DNA of 9,736 bases. Source: Gammaproteobacteria bacterium (GTDB lineage Bacteria > Pseudomonadota > Gammaproteobacteria > S012-40). Location of the stretch: positions 1 through 9,736 of the forward strand of contig WFVN01000096.1 of NCBI GenBank assembly GCA_015491615.1. Reading direction: 5' to 3'. Numbering within the stretch: position 1 is the first letter of the stretch; each line of letters opens with the position of its first letter. A model generated the notes under the pieces. It was not told the origin of the DNA. It made no database searches and was given only the letters and a program-made list of their open reading frames with translations. The position numbers and the translations under genes were made by a program. This document shows positions 1 to 6,203 of this stretch, one piece after another.

Positions 1-520
1 CGGAGACGCGGCTGGGGCGCATGTCGAGCTGGGGCTTGTGGAAGTCCTCCAGCAGCAGCTTGAGGCGGCGGTTGCGGTCCTTCGTCTTGCCGAGGTTGGC
101 CTCGGAGTTGAAGTCGATGTTGCGGAACACGCCTTCGAGCTTGACCTTGTTGGCCTCCTCGATGGCGTCCAGCACCATGTTGATGAGTTCACCGATGTTG
201 GGTTCGTTGCGGCGCTCGTAGAGGCTGTAGTAGTCGGCGACGAAGCTATCCGTGACCTTGCCGGTCTCCTCGTCCTTCAGTTCGATCTGCGGCAGCACGA
301 AGCGCTCGCGGTCCAGCTTGCGGCGGATGCGCACATCGTCGTCTCCGTACTGCTCGCGGTATTTCTCGTAGTGGTCGCGCCACACGTCGGAAATGTACTT
401 GAGGAACAACATCACCAGGATGTAATCCTTGTACTGGGCCGGGTCCACCACCCCCCGGAAGGTGTCGCAGGCCGCCCAGGCGGCGTTGTTGATGTCTTTC
501 TGGTCGATTTTTGGACTCAT
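1..520 (-). CDS. hsdM: Type I restriction-modification DNA methyltransferase subunit HsdM, N-terminal part (runs off window)
   Basis: The 173 visible residues match the N-terminal helical domain of HsdM. The family hallmark is near residues 12-45, with FRGVVDPAQYKDYILVMLFLKYISD reduced here to its key parts: F-R-G, then Y-K-D-Y, then FLKYISD. A charged stretch (about 50-75) and an LPQIE segment follow. HsdM transfers a methyl group from S-adenosylmethionine to adenine N6. With the specificity subunit it forms the methylase, and with HsdR the restriction complex. The catalytic NPPF motif and SAM-binding motifs lie beyond the left edge and cannot be checked. The ATG start at 520 is preceded by GGGAGC about 9 nt upstream. 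It is the third gene of a minus-strand unit after the half-HsdS and DUF2188 genes. An hsdR would be expected further left but is not visible. The family call is firm; whether the gene is intact is unknown. Confidence 0.92.
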   Translation of the reverse strand, partial: MSPKIDQKDINNAAWAACDTFRGVVDPAQYKDYILVMLFLKYISDVWRDHYEKYREQYGDDDVRIRRKLDRERFVLPQIELKDEETGKVTDSFVADYYSLYERRNEPNIGELINMVLDAIEEANKVKLEGVFRNIDFNSEANLGKTKDRNRRLKLLLEDFHKPQLDMRPSRVS

Positions 521-549
521 CTGTACGGGCTCCCTAATGCTCTTGAAGC

Positions 550-569
550 GGGAGGGCTTGCGCCCTCCC
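550..569. repeat. Perfect 8-bp inverted repeat (hairpin) between DUF2188 gene and hsdM
   Basis: GGGAGGGC (550-557) and GCCCTCCC (562-569) pair perfectly around a 4-nt TTGC loop, between the DUF2188 stop and the hsdM start. In the direction of transcription (minus) no run of T follows, so it is a poor intrinsic terminator for this operon. On the plus strand it is followed only by ATTTTG. It could act as an mRNA stability element, or as an attenuating or processing hairpin that sets the hsdM level. The structure is seen directly; the role is inferred. Confidence 0.7.
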
Positions 570-576
570 ATTTTGT

Positions 577-822
577 TCAACCCTTGATGTTTCGTGGATC
601 GTGGCCGTGGCTGTCCTTGCGCTGGATTTCGCCGTTCTTGCCATGGATGACAAGTTCGGACCCCTCCCGACGGCTTTGGGCGCGTGCCACCTCTTCAGCC
701 TCACGTTTGGTGCCGTGCACGCTGGATGCCCGCTCCGCGCCACCCTTCTTGTTGGCCCAGCCATCCTTGTGGGGGACCACATGCCGGGTGCCGCCCTTGC
801 CGCTGCCTGATTTCTTTGCCAT
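577..822 (-). CDS. Small DUF2188 family protein within the R-M operon
   Basis: An 81-aa, highly basic and polar protein. It has the DUF2188 pattern: a Gly/Lys-rich N-terminus, HVVPHKDGWANKKGGAERAS (about 14-33), a short helix with THx/KREAEEVAR-like spacing (about 37-46), and SELVIHGKNGEIQRKDS (about 55-71) near the C-terminus. The biochemical role of DUF2188 is not established. The fold is expected to be a small alpha/beta unit of paired strands and a helix. The start at ATG 822 was chosen over the longer frame reaching 915 because AGGAG lies about 9 nt upstream of it and family similarity begins just after it. The gene sits between hsdS and hsdM with a perfect hairpin in each intergenic gap. 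This suggests it is co-transcribed with, and possibly accessory to, the methylase. No enzymatic motif is visible. Confidence 0.85.
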   Translation of the reverse strand: MAKKSGSGKGGTRHVVPHKDGWANKKGGAERASSVHGTKREAEEVARAQSRREGSELVIHGKNGEIQRKDSHGHDPRNIKG

Positions 823-859
823 GCTATTTACTCCTATTCGCAAGATCACTTGTGAACCA

Positions 860-889
860 GCCTGCCCGGTGTTGCCGCACCGGGCAGGC
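860..889. repeat. Perfect 11-bp inverted repeat (hairpin) between hsdS and DUF2188 gene
   Basis: GCCTGCCCGGT (860-870) and ACCGGGCAGGC (879-889) are exact reverse complements around an 8-nt loop. The repeat fills much of the 89-nt gap between the hsdS stop and the DUF2188 start. The minus-strand transcript has no U-run after it, so Rho-independent termination should be inefficient. It may protect the 3' end of hsdS mRNA, partly terminate, or serve as a processing site. A shorter CAAG-ATCA-CTTG palindrome lies beside it at 841-852. Confidence 0.75.
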
Positions 890-911
890 CACCCAAACCC
901 AGCGATTGGTG

Positions 912-1523
912 TCACTGGGATCCCGATGCAGCCTGCATCAGAATTCCGTCCATATACTGCTTCCGCTTGTCCGCGAGCCGCGCCATGAGCCGCTGTTCCT
1001 CGGTAGCCAAATCAGCCAGCTCAACAATCGCCTGTTGGCATTCGAGCGGGGGTAAAGGAACTTCCAGCTCCGCCAGTGACTGCTTGCGAATCATCCGTAA
1101 CGCGGTCCCCTCGGCCAGGCTGGCGAGCCTGGCTTGGGTCGCCGGCAGGTTGATGAACCAGGCGAGATAGGCGGGGAGGACACCCTCCCGGGGGCGGATC
1201 CGCAGCAAAGGCGCGGCAATGATCGTTGGGCCTGGGTCCTGATCGATCAGCACAGCAGTATAAGTCTGTCCGCGCGAACGGAAGATGATGTCCCCAGAGG
1301 CTACGAGCTGGCGGGGTTTGACCTCGGCGAGCTCGATCCGGGCAAGGGCTGTCGGATCCAGATGGTTGTCGTCGGTGAGGTCCCGCATTTGGATGACAAC
1401 CAGATCGCCATCCGTCGCCGCTTCCAGCCGGGAGCGGAAGGAGTAGCCCATGGCGATGTCCGCCAATTGGCCGAGCTTGGCGGGGCTTCCATCAATTCTC
1501 TGTAAAGGCTTTCCTGTAACCAC
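912..1523 (-). CDS. hsdS: Half-size type I restriction specificity subunit (HsdS) with a single target-recognition domain
   Basis: A 203-aa protein that looks like half of a normal HsdS, which is about 400 aa with two target-recognition domains. KLGQLADIAMGYSFRSRLEA (16-35) is the usual entry to a recognition domain. SGDIIFRSRG (76-85) lies in the DNA-recognition part. EVPLPPLECQQAIVELADL (154-172) followed by a Glu/Arg-rich helix to about 195 is the conserved spacer helix that docks to HsdM. HsdS determines the DNA sequence that HsdM and HsdR act on. With one recognition domain it would have to dimerise, giving a symmetric bipartite target; this is inferred from known half-S proteins. The start is GTG 1523; an in-frame TAA lies three codons upstream. 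No Shine-Dalgarno is visible, and a perfect TTGACA lies 30-35 nt upstream, so the mRNA may be nearly leaderless. It is the first gene of the unit. Confidence 0.88.
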   Translation of the reverse strand: MVTGKPLQRIDGSPAKLGQLADIAMGYSFRSRLEAATDGDLVVIQMRDLTDDNHLDPTALARIELAEVKPRQLVASGDIIFRSRGQTYTAVLIDQDPGPTIIAAPLLRIRPREGVLPAYLAWFINLPATQARLASLAEGTALRMIRKQSLAELEVPLPPLECQQAIVELADLATEEQRLMARLADKRKQYMDGILMQAASGSQ

Positions 1524-1529
1524 AAGGAA

Positions 1530-1558
1530 AGCTTAGGACGATATTTTCGGGTTGTCAA
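1530..1558 (-). promoter_or_regulatory. Predicted sigma-70-type promoter for hsdS
   Basis: A perfect -35 TTGACA (1553-1558 on the minus strand) is followed after exactly 17 nt by TAAGCT (1530-1535), a weak -10 matching 3 of 6 positions. The predicted transcription start falls at about 1523, which is the GTG start codon itself. The -35 is convincing. The -10 is weak, so the promoter may need an activator, or the true -10 may lie elsewhere. Confidence 0.5.
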
Positions 1559-1658
1559 GGATGCATTTACGGTTAAGCGATTACTGTGCGACTATTCGGA
1601 AAGCGCGGTTTATATACTATAAAAAACATATACTCTGAGTTTATGAAGTTTATAGAAT

Positions 1659-1704
1659 ATGAACCCATTCCGTACTGGTTCATCTTTCTCGGGTTTCATT
1701 AACC
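1659..1704 (+). promoter_or_regulatory. Operator-like inverted repeats just upstream of abiEi
   Basis: ATGAACC (1659-1665) and GGTTCAT (1677-1683) form a perfect 7-bp inverted repeat with an 11-bp spacer. A second repeat, GGTT (1692-1695) and AACC (1701-1704), ends at the abiEi start codon. A third palindrome, AACCGGTT, lies inside the gene at 1732-1739. AbiEi antitoxins are known to repress their own promoters by binding inverted repeats, so these GGTT/AACC sites are good candidates for autoregulation. The repeats are seen directly; the binding is inferred. Confidence 0.5.
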
Positions 1705-2487
1705 ATGAGTATACAAAGGGACGAAAAACTGAACCGGTTGCAGCGGCTCGTGCCGGAGGGCGTGGCCATCCCGAGCAGATGGCTGACGGCCAACGGCTAC
1801 AGTCCGCAGTTGGTGGCCCGGTACGTGCGGAGCGGCTGGCTTGAGCCGCTGGGCAATCGGGTCTACACCCGGCCCGGCGCCCCGGTGACCTGGGAGGGCG
1901 TGTTGCTCGGCCTGCAGCGGCTCGGCGGGTTGCCATGGCACCTGGGCGGTGTGACGGCGCTCAATTATCAGGGGCTGGCGCACTATCTGTCGCTGGAGGG
2001 CGACGCCACCATACACGTCTGGGGTCGGGGCCGGTTGCCCGCCTGGGTTGAGCAGGTAGAGGTTGGCGTACGATGGTCCTTCCATCGCCGGCGGCTCTTT
2101 ACCCATGATCCCCGGGACGCCTGGATACAGTTGCCCACCCGGATCCGCGACTGGACCTTGCGGGCCTCTGCGCCCGAGCGGGCCATCCTCGAGGTGCTGA
2201 GCGAGGTGGACGAGTCCGCCGCCTCGTTTACCTTTGCCGCTGAACTGTTCGAGGGCCTGACCACCCTGCGACCCGCGGTGGTCAACACTCTGCTGCAAAC
2301 CTGTGTTCAGGCCAAGGCAAAGCGGCTGTTCCTGTTCCTCGCCGACTACTACGCCTATCCATGGGCAAGCCGCATCGATCGGGAATCTCTGGACCTGGGG
2401 CGGGGCAAGCGCCTGGTGACGCGCGGCGGTAAACTGAATAAACGCTACCAGATCACCGTCCCCGAGGCGTTTCATGCTGGAAAGTGA
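1705..2487 (+). CDS. abiEi: AbiEi family antitoxin / autorepressor of an AbiE toxin-antitoxin system
   Basis: A 260-aa protein with the AbiEi layout. A winged-helix DNA-binding domain spans about 8-58, including AIPSRWLTANGYSPQLVARY and the wing ending YTRPG. The C-terminal antitoxin domain includes WHLGGVTALNYQGLAHYL (78-95), SAPERAILEVL (155-165), KAKRLFLFLADYY (204-216) and a closing GRGKRLVTRGGKLNKRYQI. The antitoxin neutralises AbiEii and normally represses its own operon through the N-terminal domain. The ATG at 1705 is the first in frame near the domain start. It has no clear Shine-Dalgarno and directly abuts an inverted repeat that could be its operator. Its stop overlaps the toxin start by 14 nt, the standard coupled arrangement. 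It is divergent from the R-M genes. Assignment is strong from both sequence and partner. Confidence 0.9.
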   Translation: MSIQRDEKLNRLQRLVPEGVAIPSRWLTANGYSPQLVARYVRSGWLEPLGNRVYTRPGAPVTWEGVLLGLQRLGGLPWHLGGVTALNYQGLAHYLSLEGDATIHVWGRGRLPAWVEQVEVGVRWSFHRRRLFTHDPRDAWIQLPTRIRDWTLRASAPERAILEVLSEVDESAASFTFAAELFEGLTTLRPAVVNTLLQTCVQAKAKRLFLFLADYYAYPWASRIDRESLDLGRGKRLVTRGGKLNKRYQITVPEAFHAGK

Positions 2488-3427
2488 CAACCCTTATTAC
2501 CGACAGGTCGAACTGGTGGTGCGCGTGCTGCCGCTGCTGGCGCGGGCACAGCGTTTTGCCCTGAAGGGCGGGACGGCAATCAATCTTTTCGTACGTGACC
2601 TGCCGCGCCTCTCGGTAGATATTGATCTGGTCTACCTGCCGCTGGATGCGCGCGAGGTCGCCTTGCAGGAAATCGATGCCGACCTTCGAATGATTGCGAA
2701 AGAGGTGTGTCGCGTGATTCCCGGCGCCAGGACCAACGCCCTGCCGGGCGAAGGCGGCCATGCGCAGCGCCTTCAGGTCATGGCGGGAGGCGTTGCAATC
2801 AAGGTCGAGGTCTCACCCGTGTTGCGGGGCAGCGTGCTGGAACCGAAGGTTAGGCCATTGACGGAACCGGTTGCGGGTCGGTTCGGCTACGTCGAGACTA
2901 AGATGCTGGATGTCGATGAGCTCTATGCCGGCAAGCTGGTGGCTGCGCTCGATCGGCAGCATCCGCGCGACCTGTTCGATGTCAAGCTTCTCTTGGAGAA
3001 TGAAGGTATTACGCCGGGCCTCATGGAAATGTTGGTGATCTACCTGGTATGTAGCAATCGACCGATTGCGGAACTGCTTGAGCCGCGCCTCCAACCATTA
3101 CGACACCCATTCGAGCAGCAGTTCCAGGGGATGACGACAAGATTCGTAAACGTGGAGGAATTGGAGGGCGTACGAGCGTCACTGATCAAAACCGTACGCA
3201 ATAAGCTGGCTCGATCACACAGGGATTTCCTGCTTTCATTCAAGCAAGGCGAACCGAATTGGGCACTGCTCAGACACGCCCATGCACACAAACTCCCTGC
3301 CGTACGATGGAAATTGAAAAATATCCAGAATCTTGCTCCGGGGAAGCGGGAAAAAGCAGTGGCACGATTGGCAAAATTGCTGAACAACTCAGATGCATAT
3401 CATCCGGATTCAGCGCATGGCCCATAA
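2474..3427 (+). CDS. abiEii: AbiEii/AbiGii family nucleotidyltransferase toxin
   Basis: A 317-aa protein of the DNA polymerase beta-like nucleotidyltransferase fold. The key motifs are KGGTAINLF (31-39), then D49-I-D51 as the metal-binding pair, KVE (110-112) as the third acidic strand, and DELYAGKLVAALDRQHPRD (148-166), the family signature following the core. It lacks a signal peptide and should be cytosolic. AbiEii proteins stop growth, for example on phage infection, by nucleotide transfer; relatives of the MenT type modify tRNA acceptor ends. The actual substrate here is not shown. The ATG at 2474 lies inside the last codons of abiEi, giving translational coupling. All catalytic residues visible in the motifs are present, so the toxin looks active. 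The C-terminal tail after about 285 is Lys-rich and less conserved. The gene ends 53 nt before the panD stop, facing it, with no terminator seen. Confidence 0.92.
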   Translation: MLESDNPYYRQVELVVRVLPLLARAQRFALKGGTAINLFVRDLPRLSVDIDLVYLPLDAREVALQEIDADLRMIAKEVCRVIPGARTNALPGEGGHAQRLQVMAGGVAIKVEVSPVLRGSVLEPKVRPLTEPVAGRFGYVETKMLDVDELYAGKLVAALDRQHPRDLFDVKLLLENEGITPGLMEMLVIYLVCSNRPIAELLEPRLQPLRHPFEQQFQGMTTRFVNVEELEGVRASLIKTVRNKLARSHRDFLLSFKQGEPNWALLRHAHAHKLPAVRWKLKNIQNLAPGKREKAVARLAKLLNNSDAYHPDSAHGP

Positions 3428-3480
3428 ACCTTGTAGCCAGAATCACTAACGAGCTATAGATCCCAACAAGAGACAGGCGA

Positions 3481-3861
3481 TCAGGCGGCCTGCACGGGGA
3501 TGCGCCGGCTGCGGCGCTTGATTCGGTTGTGCTCGTCCAGATAGACGAGGTTGGGACGGAATTCGGCCAGCTCGGCCTGGTCCAGTTGGGCGTAGCTGCA
3601 GATGATGACCCGGTGCCCAGGCTCGGCCTTGTGCGCCGCCGCGCCGTTCACCGAGACGATGCCCGAACCCTCCTGGGCACGGATGGCGTAGGTGACGAAA
3701 CGCTCGCCGTTGTCCAGGTTGTAGATGTGGATCTGCTCGTATTCCAGGATGCCGGCGGCATCCAGGAGATGGCCGTCGATGGCGCAGGAGCCCTCGTATT
3801 CCAGCTCCGAGTGGGTCACCCGGGCATGGTGCAGCTTGGCCTTGAGCAAGGTCAGTTGCAT
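3481..3861 (-). CDS. panD: Aspartate 1-decarboxylase (PanD)
   Basis: A 126-aa pyruvoyl-dependent enzyme that decarboxylates L-aspartate to beta-alanine, the partner for pantoate in pantothenate synthesis. The self-cleavage site G24-S25 lies in EYEGSCAID, where Ser25 becomes the pyruvoyl group. Lys9, Arg54 and Tyr58 (in RFVTYAI) match known active-site positions, and NGAAAHKAEPGHRVIIC matches the conserved C-terminal barrel. Length is normal for the family. The ATG at 3861 has GGAG about 9 nt upstream. It lies 55 nt downstream of panC in the same direction, so it probably completes the operon, although the gap could hold an extra promoter. It faces the toxin gene abiEii, marking the edge of the defence island. 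Confidence 0.97.
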   Translation of the reverse strand: MQLTLLKAKLHHARVTHSELEYEGSCAIDGHLLDAAGILEYEQIHIYNLDNGERFVTYAIRAQEGSGIVSVNGAAAHKAEPGHRVIICSYAQLDQAELAEFRPNLVYLDEHNRIKRRSRRIPVQAA

Positions 3862-3916
3862 GGGGATCTCCGTGGAAAAGTGAGCGCCGTATTATGCCCC
3901 GATGGGCTCGGCGGAT

Positions 3917-4765
3917 TCAAATGGCGTCCACGCGCAGATTGTCGATGAGGCGGGCGCGCCCGAGGCGGGCGGCGGCGAGCACCACCCGCGGACGCCCGGA
4001 GGACGGCGGGCCCAGGTCATCGGCATCGCGCACGGTGAAGTAGTCCACCCGGAAACCGGTCGCCTCGAGGGCCGCGCGCCCCTGGGCCTCCAGGCGCCCG
4101 TAGTCCTCGCTCCCCCGCGCCAGGGCCTCGGCGGCGGCGCGCAGGGCCCGGTAGAGGGCAGGGGCACGGGCACGCTCCTCGGGGCTGAGGTACTGGTTGC
4201 GGGAGCTCATGGCCAGGCCGTCGGGCTCACGCACGGTGGACGCGCCGTGGATGCGCACGGGGATGGCCAGGTCCGCCACCATGCGGCGGATCACCAGGAG
4301 CTGTTGGTAGTCCTTCTCCCCGAACACGGCGTGGTCCGGGCGCACCAGGTTGAACAGGCGCGCCACCACCGTGGCCACGCCGTCGAAATGGCCGGGGCGG
4401 TGCGCGCCGCAGAGGATCTCGGAGAGGCCCGGCACGCGCACGCGGGTGGTTTCACTCAGGGGCCGGGGGTACATGACCTCATCCCAGGGGGCAAAGACCA
4501 AGTCCGCCCCGACCTCGGCCAGGCGCGCCCGATCCTCCTCCAGGGTGCGCGGGTAGGCGGCGAAGTCTTCCTGGGGGCCGAACTGCAAGGGATTGACGTA
4601 GATGCTCACTACCACCCGCGGGGCCAGCTCGCGCGCCCGCGCCACCAGGGCCAGATGGCCGTCGTGGAGGTTGCCCATGGTGGGGACGAAGGCGATGCCG
4701 TCCGACCGCCAGGGGGCGAGGGCGGCGTCCAGGGCCTCACAGTCGCGCACCACCGGGGGCTTCAT
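3917..4765 (-). CDS. panC: Pantothenate synthetase (pantoate-beta-alanine ligase)
   Basis: A 282-aa cytosolic ligase that joins pantoate and beta-alanine with ATP through a pantoyl-adenylate intermediate. It has the HIGH-like ATP motif in PTMGNLHDGH (28-37), NPLQFGPQEDFAAYPR (58-73), the binding loop FGEKDYQQ (148-155), and AMSSRNQYLS (185-194) in the KMSKS-like position. Length is normal. The ATG at 4765 overlaps the panB stop by 4 nt (ATGA), so translation is probably coupled. Base composition is very GC-rich, in contrast to the defence genes to the left. The stop is 55 nt before the panD start; a small GCCC-CGAT-GGGC hairpin (3896-3907) lies between. Confidence 0.97.
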   Translation of the reverse strand: MKPPVVRDCEALDAALAPWRSDGIAFVPTMGNLHDGHLALVARARELAPRVVVSIYVNPLQFGPQEDFAAYPRTLEEDRARLAEVGADLVFAPWDEVMYPRPLSETTRVRVPGLSEILCGAHRPGHFDGVATVVARLFNLVRPDHAVFGEKDYQQLLVIRRMVADLAIPVRIHGASTVREPDGLAMSSRNQYLSPEERARAPALYRALRAAAEALARGSEDYGRLEAQGRAALEATGFRVDYFTVRDADDLGPPSSGRPRVVLAAARLGRARLIDNLRVDAI

Positions 4766-5556
4766 GCCGGCGTCTCCCCCGGGGACGGGAAGCGGCCTGC
4801 CTTGACCTCGGCCACGTAGGCGGCCACCGCCTCGCGCAGGCTGCCGCGCCCGGCGAGGAAGTCGCGGCTGAAGGAGGGGCCACGGGTGAGGCCGATGAGG
4901 TCGTAGAGGACCAGCACCTGGCCGTCGCAATGGGGACCGGCGCCGATGCCGATGACCGGCGCGGTCACGGCCTCGCGGATGCGCCGCGCCAGCTCGGCGG
5001 GAACGCATTCCAACAACAGCAGGCCGGCCCCGGCCGCCTCCAGGGCGAGGGCTTGCTGGAACAGGGCCTCGGCCTGGTCCGCCTCGCGCCCTTGCACCCG
5101 GTAGCCTCCTAGCTGATGGACCCGCTGCGGCAACAGGCCCAGGTGAGCGCACACCGGCACGCCCTCGCGGGCCAGGCGCGCCACCAGGTCCTCGGCACCG
5201 GGGCCGGCCTCCAGCTTGACCATCTGCGCCCCGGCACGCATGAGCTCGCCGGCGCTGTCCACTGCCCGTTCCCAGGTGGCGCAGGCGAGGAAGGGCAGGT
5301 CGGCGACGAGGAAGGCGCGGCGCCGGCCGGCGGCCACGCAGCGGGTGTGGTAGGCCATGTCCTCCACCGTCACCGGCACGGTGGAGTCGCGCCCCTGGAT
5401 CACCATGCCCAGGGAGTCCCCCACCAGCAGGACCTCCACGCCGGCCTCGTCCAGGAGACGGGCGAAGGCGGCGTCGTAGGCGGTGAGGACGGCGATGGGC
5501 TCGCCCGCCGCCTTGAGGCGCCGCAGGGTGGCGAGGGTCACGGGTCGGTCGTTCAT
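4762..5556 (-). CDS. panB: 3-methyl-2-oxobutanoate hydroxymethyltransferase (ketopantoate synthesis)
   Basis: A 264-aa TIM-barrel enzyme that transfers a one-carbon unit from 5,10-methylenetetrahydrofolate to alpha-ketoisovalerate to make ketopantoate. Metal and substrate residues are in LLVGDSLGM (43-51, with D47), ADLPF (85-89, with D86), KLE (114-116), and LLLECVP (180-186, with E183). VIGIGAGPHCDGQVLV (201-216) and DLIG are family signatures. Length is normal. The ATG at 5556 overlaps the kinase stop by 4 nt, and the stop overlaps the panC start by 4 nt. Its folate-dependent reaction gives a metabolic reason for the upstream folK neighbour. Confidence 0.97.
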   Translation of the reverse strand: MNDRPVTLATLRRLKAAGEPIAVLTAYDAAFARLLDEAGVEVLLVGDSLGMVIQGRDSTVPVTVEDMAYHTRCVAAGRRRAFLVADLPFLACATWERAVDSAGELMRAGAQMVKLEAGPGAEDLVARLAREGVPVCAHLGLLPQRVHQLGGYRVQGREADQAEALFQQALALEAAGAGLLLLECVPAELARRIREAVTAPVIGIGAGPHCDGQVLVLYDLIGLTRGPSFSRDFLAGRGSLREAVAAYVAEVKAGRFPSPGETPA

Positions 5557-6203
5557 GGGGCCGGCGGGGGATTGAAATAGTGGCGACCGGCGTCCACCCG
5601 GCGGATCTCCTCCACCAGGAGGGCGAAGGCCCTGTCGTCGTTGACCAGGTCCACCGCCTCGACGTTGACGATGAGCAAGGGACCGGCGTCGTAGTGGTGG
5701 AAGAACTGGGTGTAGGCGTCGCTGACGCGCGCCAGGTAGCCCTCGTCCATGGCCTGCTCGTAGGGTACGCCACGCCCCTGGATGCGCGCCTTGAGGACCG
5801 CCACCGGCGCCTGCAGGCAGATCAACAAGTCAGGCGCGGGCATCTCCGGGGCGAGGGCCTGGTAGGCCTGCCGGTAGAGGTGATATTCGTCGTCGTCCAG
5901 GTTGAGGCGGGCGAACAGGCGGTCCTTGTCCAGTAGGAAATCAGCCACCACCAGGGGGCGGAAGAGATCCGCCTGACGCAACTCGGCGAGCTGGCGGCTG
6001 CGCTGAAAGAGAAAGAACAACTGAGTGGCCAGGGCGTGGCGTCGGGGATCCTGGTAGAAGCGTTCCAGGAAGAGGTTGTCGCGTGCTTGTTCGAGCAGGG
6101 TCTCGCCGCCGAAGGCCTCGGCCAAGCGCCGGGCGAGGGAGGTTTTGCCCACGCCGATGGGGCCCTCCACCACCAGGAACCGCTTGCCGCCGAGAGCGCT
6201 CAC
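5553..6203 (-). CDS. Deoxynucleoside kinase-like protein in the folate/pantothenate operon
   Basis: A 216-aa P-loop kinase of the dCK/dGK family. The Walker A loop GPIGVGKTS (14-22) is followed by LLEQ (37-39), FYQDPRRHALATQLFFLFQR (a long helix, 49-68), ADFLLDKDRLFA (87-98) in the position of the usual (E/D)RS-type motif, and a lid region around KARIQGRG (138-145). Such enzymes phosphorylate deoxynucleosides for dNTP salvage. The substrate cannot be told from sequence, and a purine deoxynucleoside is a reasonable guess. The start is GTG 6203, overlapping the folK stop as GTGA. A longer open frame reaches much further upstream but only duplicates folK in another frame. A kinase of this kind between folK and panB recurs in beta- and gammaproteobacteria. 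Confidence 0.88.
   Translation of the reverse strand: MSALGGKRFLVVEGPIGVGKTSLARRLAEAFGGETLLEQARDNLFLERFYQDPRRHALATQLFFLFQRSRQLAELRQADLFRPLVVADFLLDKDRLFARLNLDDDEYHLYRQAYQALAPEMPAPDLLICLQAPVAVLKARIQGRGVPYEQAMDEGYLARVSDAYTQFFHHYDAGPLLIVNVEAVDLVNDDRAFALLVEEIRRVDAGRHYFNPPPAP

Larger units (their letters stand above)
1524..1704. promoter_or_regulatory. AT-rich divergent regulatory region between hsdS and abiEi
   Basis: This 181-bp gap separates two divergent defence units and is much richer in A and T than its surroundings. Besides the hsdS promoter it holds ATATACT twice, 16 bp apart (1612-1618, 1628-1634), and GTTTAT three times (1608, 1639, 1648). Two -10-like hexamers on the plus strand, TATACT (1629-1634) and TAGAAT (1653-1658), could serve abiEi, but neither has a good -35 at 16-18 bp. 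No coding sequence was recognised in it. Confidence 0.6.

Noticed and set aside
38..988. Long plus-strand open frame opposite hsdM, DUF2188 and hsdS
   Set aside because: It is antisense to three recognised minus-strand genes, has no family features and changes character along its length, as expected for a GC-rich shadow frame.
1612..1634. ATATACT direct repeats as a CRISPR-like or iteron array
   Set aside because: Only two 7-bp copies exist with no spacers or further units; ordinary AT-rich promoter DNA explains them.
3902..4819. Long plus-strand open frame opposite panC
   Set aside because: Rich in His, Gly and Arg, as is common for antisense frames in high-GC DNA. panC on the other strand is unmistakable.
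4766..5773. Upstream half of an open frame continuous with panC on the minus strand
   Set aside because: This stretch is panB in another reading frame; it is Arg/Pro/Gly-rich and unrelated to panC. PanC starts at 4765.
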